This document shows, piece by piece, positions 62,929 to 64,000 of a stretch of 64,000 nucleotides of DNA. The stretch covers positions 4,495,501 through 4,559,500 of the forward strand of contig NZ_CP014301.1 of assembly GCF_001562255.1 (NCBI RefSeq). The letters are read 5' to 3'. Positions within the stretch are counted from its first letter, which is position 1, and every line of letters begins with the position of its first letter. A model generated the notes under the pieces. It ran no database searches. It was not told the origin of the DNA and saw nothing but the letters and a program-made list of their open reading frames with translations. The stretch comes from Bosea sp. PAMC 26642 (lineage in GTDB: Bacteria; Pseudomonadota; Alphaproteobacteria; Rhizobiales; Beijerinckiaceae). The position numbers and the translations under genes were made by a program.

Positions 62929-64000
62929 ATGTCCATCGAAGTCGTCGTCATGTTCGCGATCCTGTTTGGCCTGCTGGCCAGCGGGTTGTGGATCGGCCTC
63001 ACCCTCGCCTTGACCGGGACGGTGCTGCTGGCGCTGTTCCGCTCCATGCCGCTCGATCGGCTGCTGCCGCAATATGCCTGGAACATCCTGACGACACAGG
63101 AACTTCTGGCCCTGCCGCTTTTCATCCTGATGGGCGAACTGCTGTTCCGCACGCATCTGTCGCGCTCGCTGTTCAAGGGTCTCGCGCCATGGGCGGGAAT
63201 GTTGCCGGGCCGGCTGCTGCATGTGAACATCTTCGGCTGCACCATCTTCGCGGCGATCTCAGGCTCGTCGGCCGCGACGACGCAGGTGGTCGGGCGGATC
63301 GCGCTCGCCGAGCTGCTCAAGCGCGGCTACTCCAAGGATATCGCCATCGGTTCGCTGGCTGGCGCCGGCACGCTCGGCTTCCTGATTCCGCCCTCCAACA
63401 TCATGATCATCTACGGCGTCCTGGGCGACGTCTCGATCCTGAAGCTGTTCACGGCCGGTGCGCTGCCGGGCCTGCTGCTGGCGGGCACTTTCATGGTCTG
63501 GGTGATGATCCATACCGCCTTGCGCGGCGATCTCGTGCCTGCCGCCGAGAACGACCTGAGGAACCTGTCCTGGCGCGAGCGCTTCTCGGCGCTTCGGGAT
63601 CTGGCGCCCGCGCTGTTCCTGATCGTCTGCGTGCTCGGCTCGATGTATGGCGGCATCGCGACGCCCTCCGAAGCGGCGGCCGTCGGCGTGCTCGGTGCCG
63701 CGCTCGTCACCGCCTTCCAGGGATCGCTGAATTTCGAGGCGGTCAAGGGCATCCTGATCGGCGCCGTGATCACCTGCTCGATGATCGCGCTGATCGTGCT
63801 CGGCGCCTCGATCCTGGGCAATGCGGCCGCCTTCCTGGGCATTCCACAGGCGGTCGCGGCCTATGTGCAGAGCCTGAGCCTGACGCCGTTCATGCTGATC
63901 GTCGTGCTGATCGCCTTCTACATCGTGCTGGGCTGCTTCCTCGACGGCTTCTCGATGATCGTGATGACGCTGCCGATCGTGCTGCCCATCATCAAGCAGG
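62929..64000 (+). CDS. TRAP transporter large permease (DctM family), 3' truncated by window
   Basis: 357 residues of an open frame from ATG 62929 (MSIEVVVMFAILFG), running through the end of the window. The DctM signatures are present: LPLFILMGELLFRTHL, HVNIFGCTIFAAISGSSAATTQVVGRIAL, GTLGFLIPPSNIMIIYG and YGGIATPSEAAAVGVLGAAL, then FYIVLGCFLDGFSMIVMTLPIVLPII at the edge. It forms the channel of the second TRAP system in the window. Compared with the 428-residue relative at 32920, about 70 residues are missing beyond the edge. Confidence 0.94.
   Translation, partial: MSIEVVVMFAILFGLLASGLWIGLTLALTGTVLLALFRSMPLDRLLPQYAWNILTTQELLALPLFILMGELLFRTHLSRSLFKGLAPWAGMLPGRLLHVNIFGCTIFAAISGSSAATTQVVGRIALAELLKRGYSKDIAIGSLAGAGTLGFLIPPSNIMIIYGVLGDVSILKLFTAGALPGLLLAGTFMVWVMIHTALRGDLVPAAENDLRNLSWRERFSALRDLAPALFLIVCVLGSMYGGIATPSEAAAVGVLGAALVTAFQGSLNFEAVKGILIGAVITCSMIALIVLGASILGNAAAFLGIPQAVAAYVQSLSLTPFMLIVVLIAFYIVLGCFLDGFSMIVMTLPIVLPIIKQ

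Noticed and set aside
1..64000. CRISPR arrays, riboswitches or rRNA genes
   Set aside because: I saw no series of regularly spaced repeats, no recognisable riboswitch core and no rRNA segments while reading both strands.

Overview
The window is high-GC DNA, close to fully coding, and looks like a chromosomal segment of an alphaproteobacterium of the order Hyphomicrobiales, most like a Bosea-type soil or plant-associated bacterium. This placement is an inference from gene families: a phoR-pstSCAB-phoU-phoB locus, many ABC and TRAP importers, OlsB-like ornithine lipid synthesis, and dispersed CGTCATTCCGG palindromes. No rRNA is present to confirm it.

Layout: (1) 1-7145 is the edge of an exopolysaccharide/O-antigen locus: the end of an rfbC-like cupin epimerase, a SAF-domain oxidoreductase closed by a strong terminator, then on the minus strand a Core-2/I-branching-type glycosyltransferase, a Wzz-type chain-length protein, a GH26-like secreted protein and a Wzy/WaaL-type ligase-polymerase. 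(2) 7304-11468 holds polA and an aldo/keto reductase. (3) 11565-18236 is the phosphate regulon on the minus strand (phoR, Pho box, pstS, two hairpins, pstC, pstA, pstB, phoU, phoB), with a divergent class I polyphosphate kinase 2. (4) 19348-23046 has two membrane-function genes around a small unknown protein; one is an SbmA/YddA-like ABC protein with an altered Walker A. (5) 23278-31037 looks like an L-fucose (or related deoxysugar) utilisation locus: FucU-type mutarotase, lactonase and aldo/keto dehydrogenase diverge from a sugar ABC importer, a DapA-family lyase and a GntR regulator. (6) 31265-34655 is a TRAP transporter with a DUF3830 protein. (7) 34931-48167 is mostly housekeeping: msrQ, an MFS exporter, uppP, a coupled GST-queG-epimerase trio, an olsB-like acyltransferase, a hybrid kinase, comM, a UPF0114 protein and msrA.

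(8) 48318-57175 is the accessory part. It begins with an intact tRNA-Ser(GGA) and contains a two-gene operon for a c-di-GMP-responsive (PilZ) processive beta-glycan synthase plus a membrane-fusion partner, comparable with the mixed-linkage beta-glucan bgsBA system of Sinorhizobium. After it come a 57-nt 3' fragment of tRNA-Lys (probable attachment-site scar), a cyclase-FHA fusion gene, a CACHE-PAS-GGDEF diguanylate cyclase with intact active site and I-site, and a decayed IS3-family element with three frameshifts between 13-bp inverted repeats. (9) 57445-64000 is an ATP-dependent hydantoinase/oxoprolinase pair (HyuA, HyuB) followed by a second TRAP transporter cut by the window edge.

Eight copies of a 83-151-bp dispersed palindromic repeat lie between genes. 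They explain several spurious open reading frames and make some start codons uncertain. The best leads are the beta-glycan/second-messenger island next to the tRNA-Lys scar, the repeat family, the GH26-like protein with both expected catalytic Glu positions occupied by Asp, and the incomplete but coherent fucose locus.
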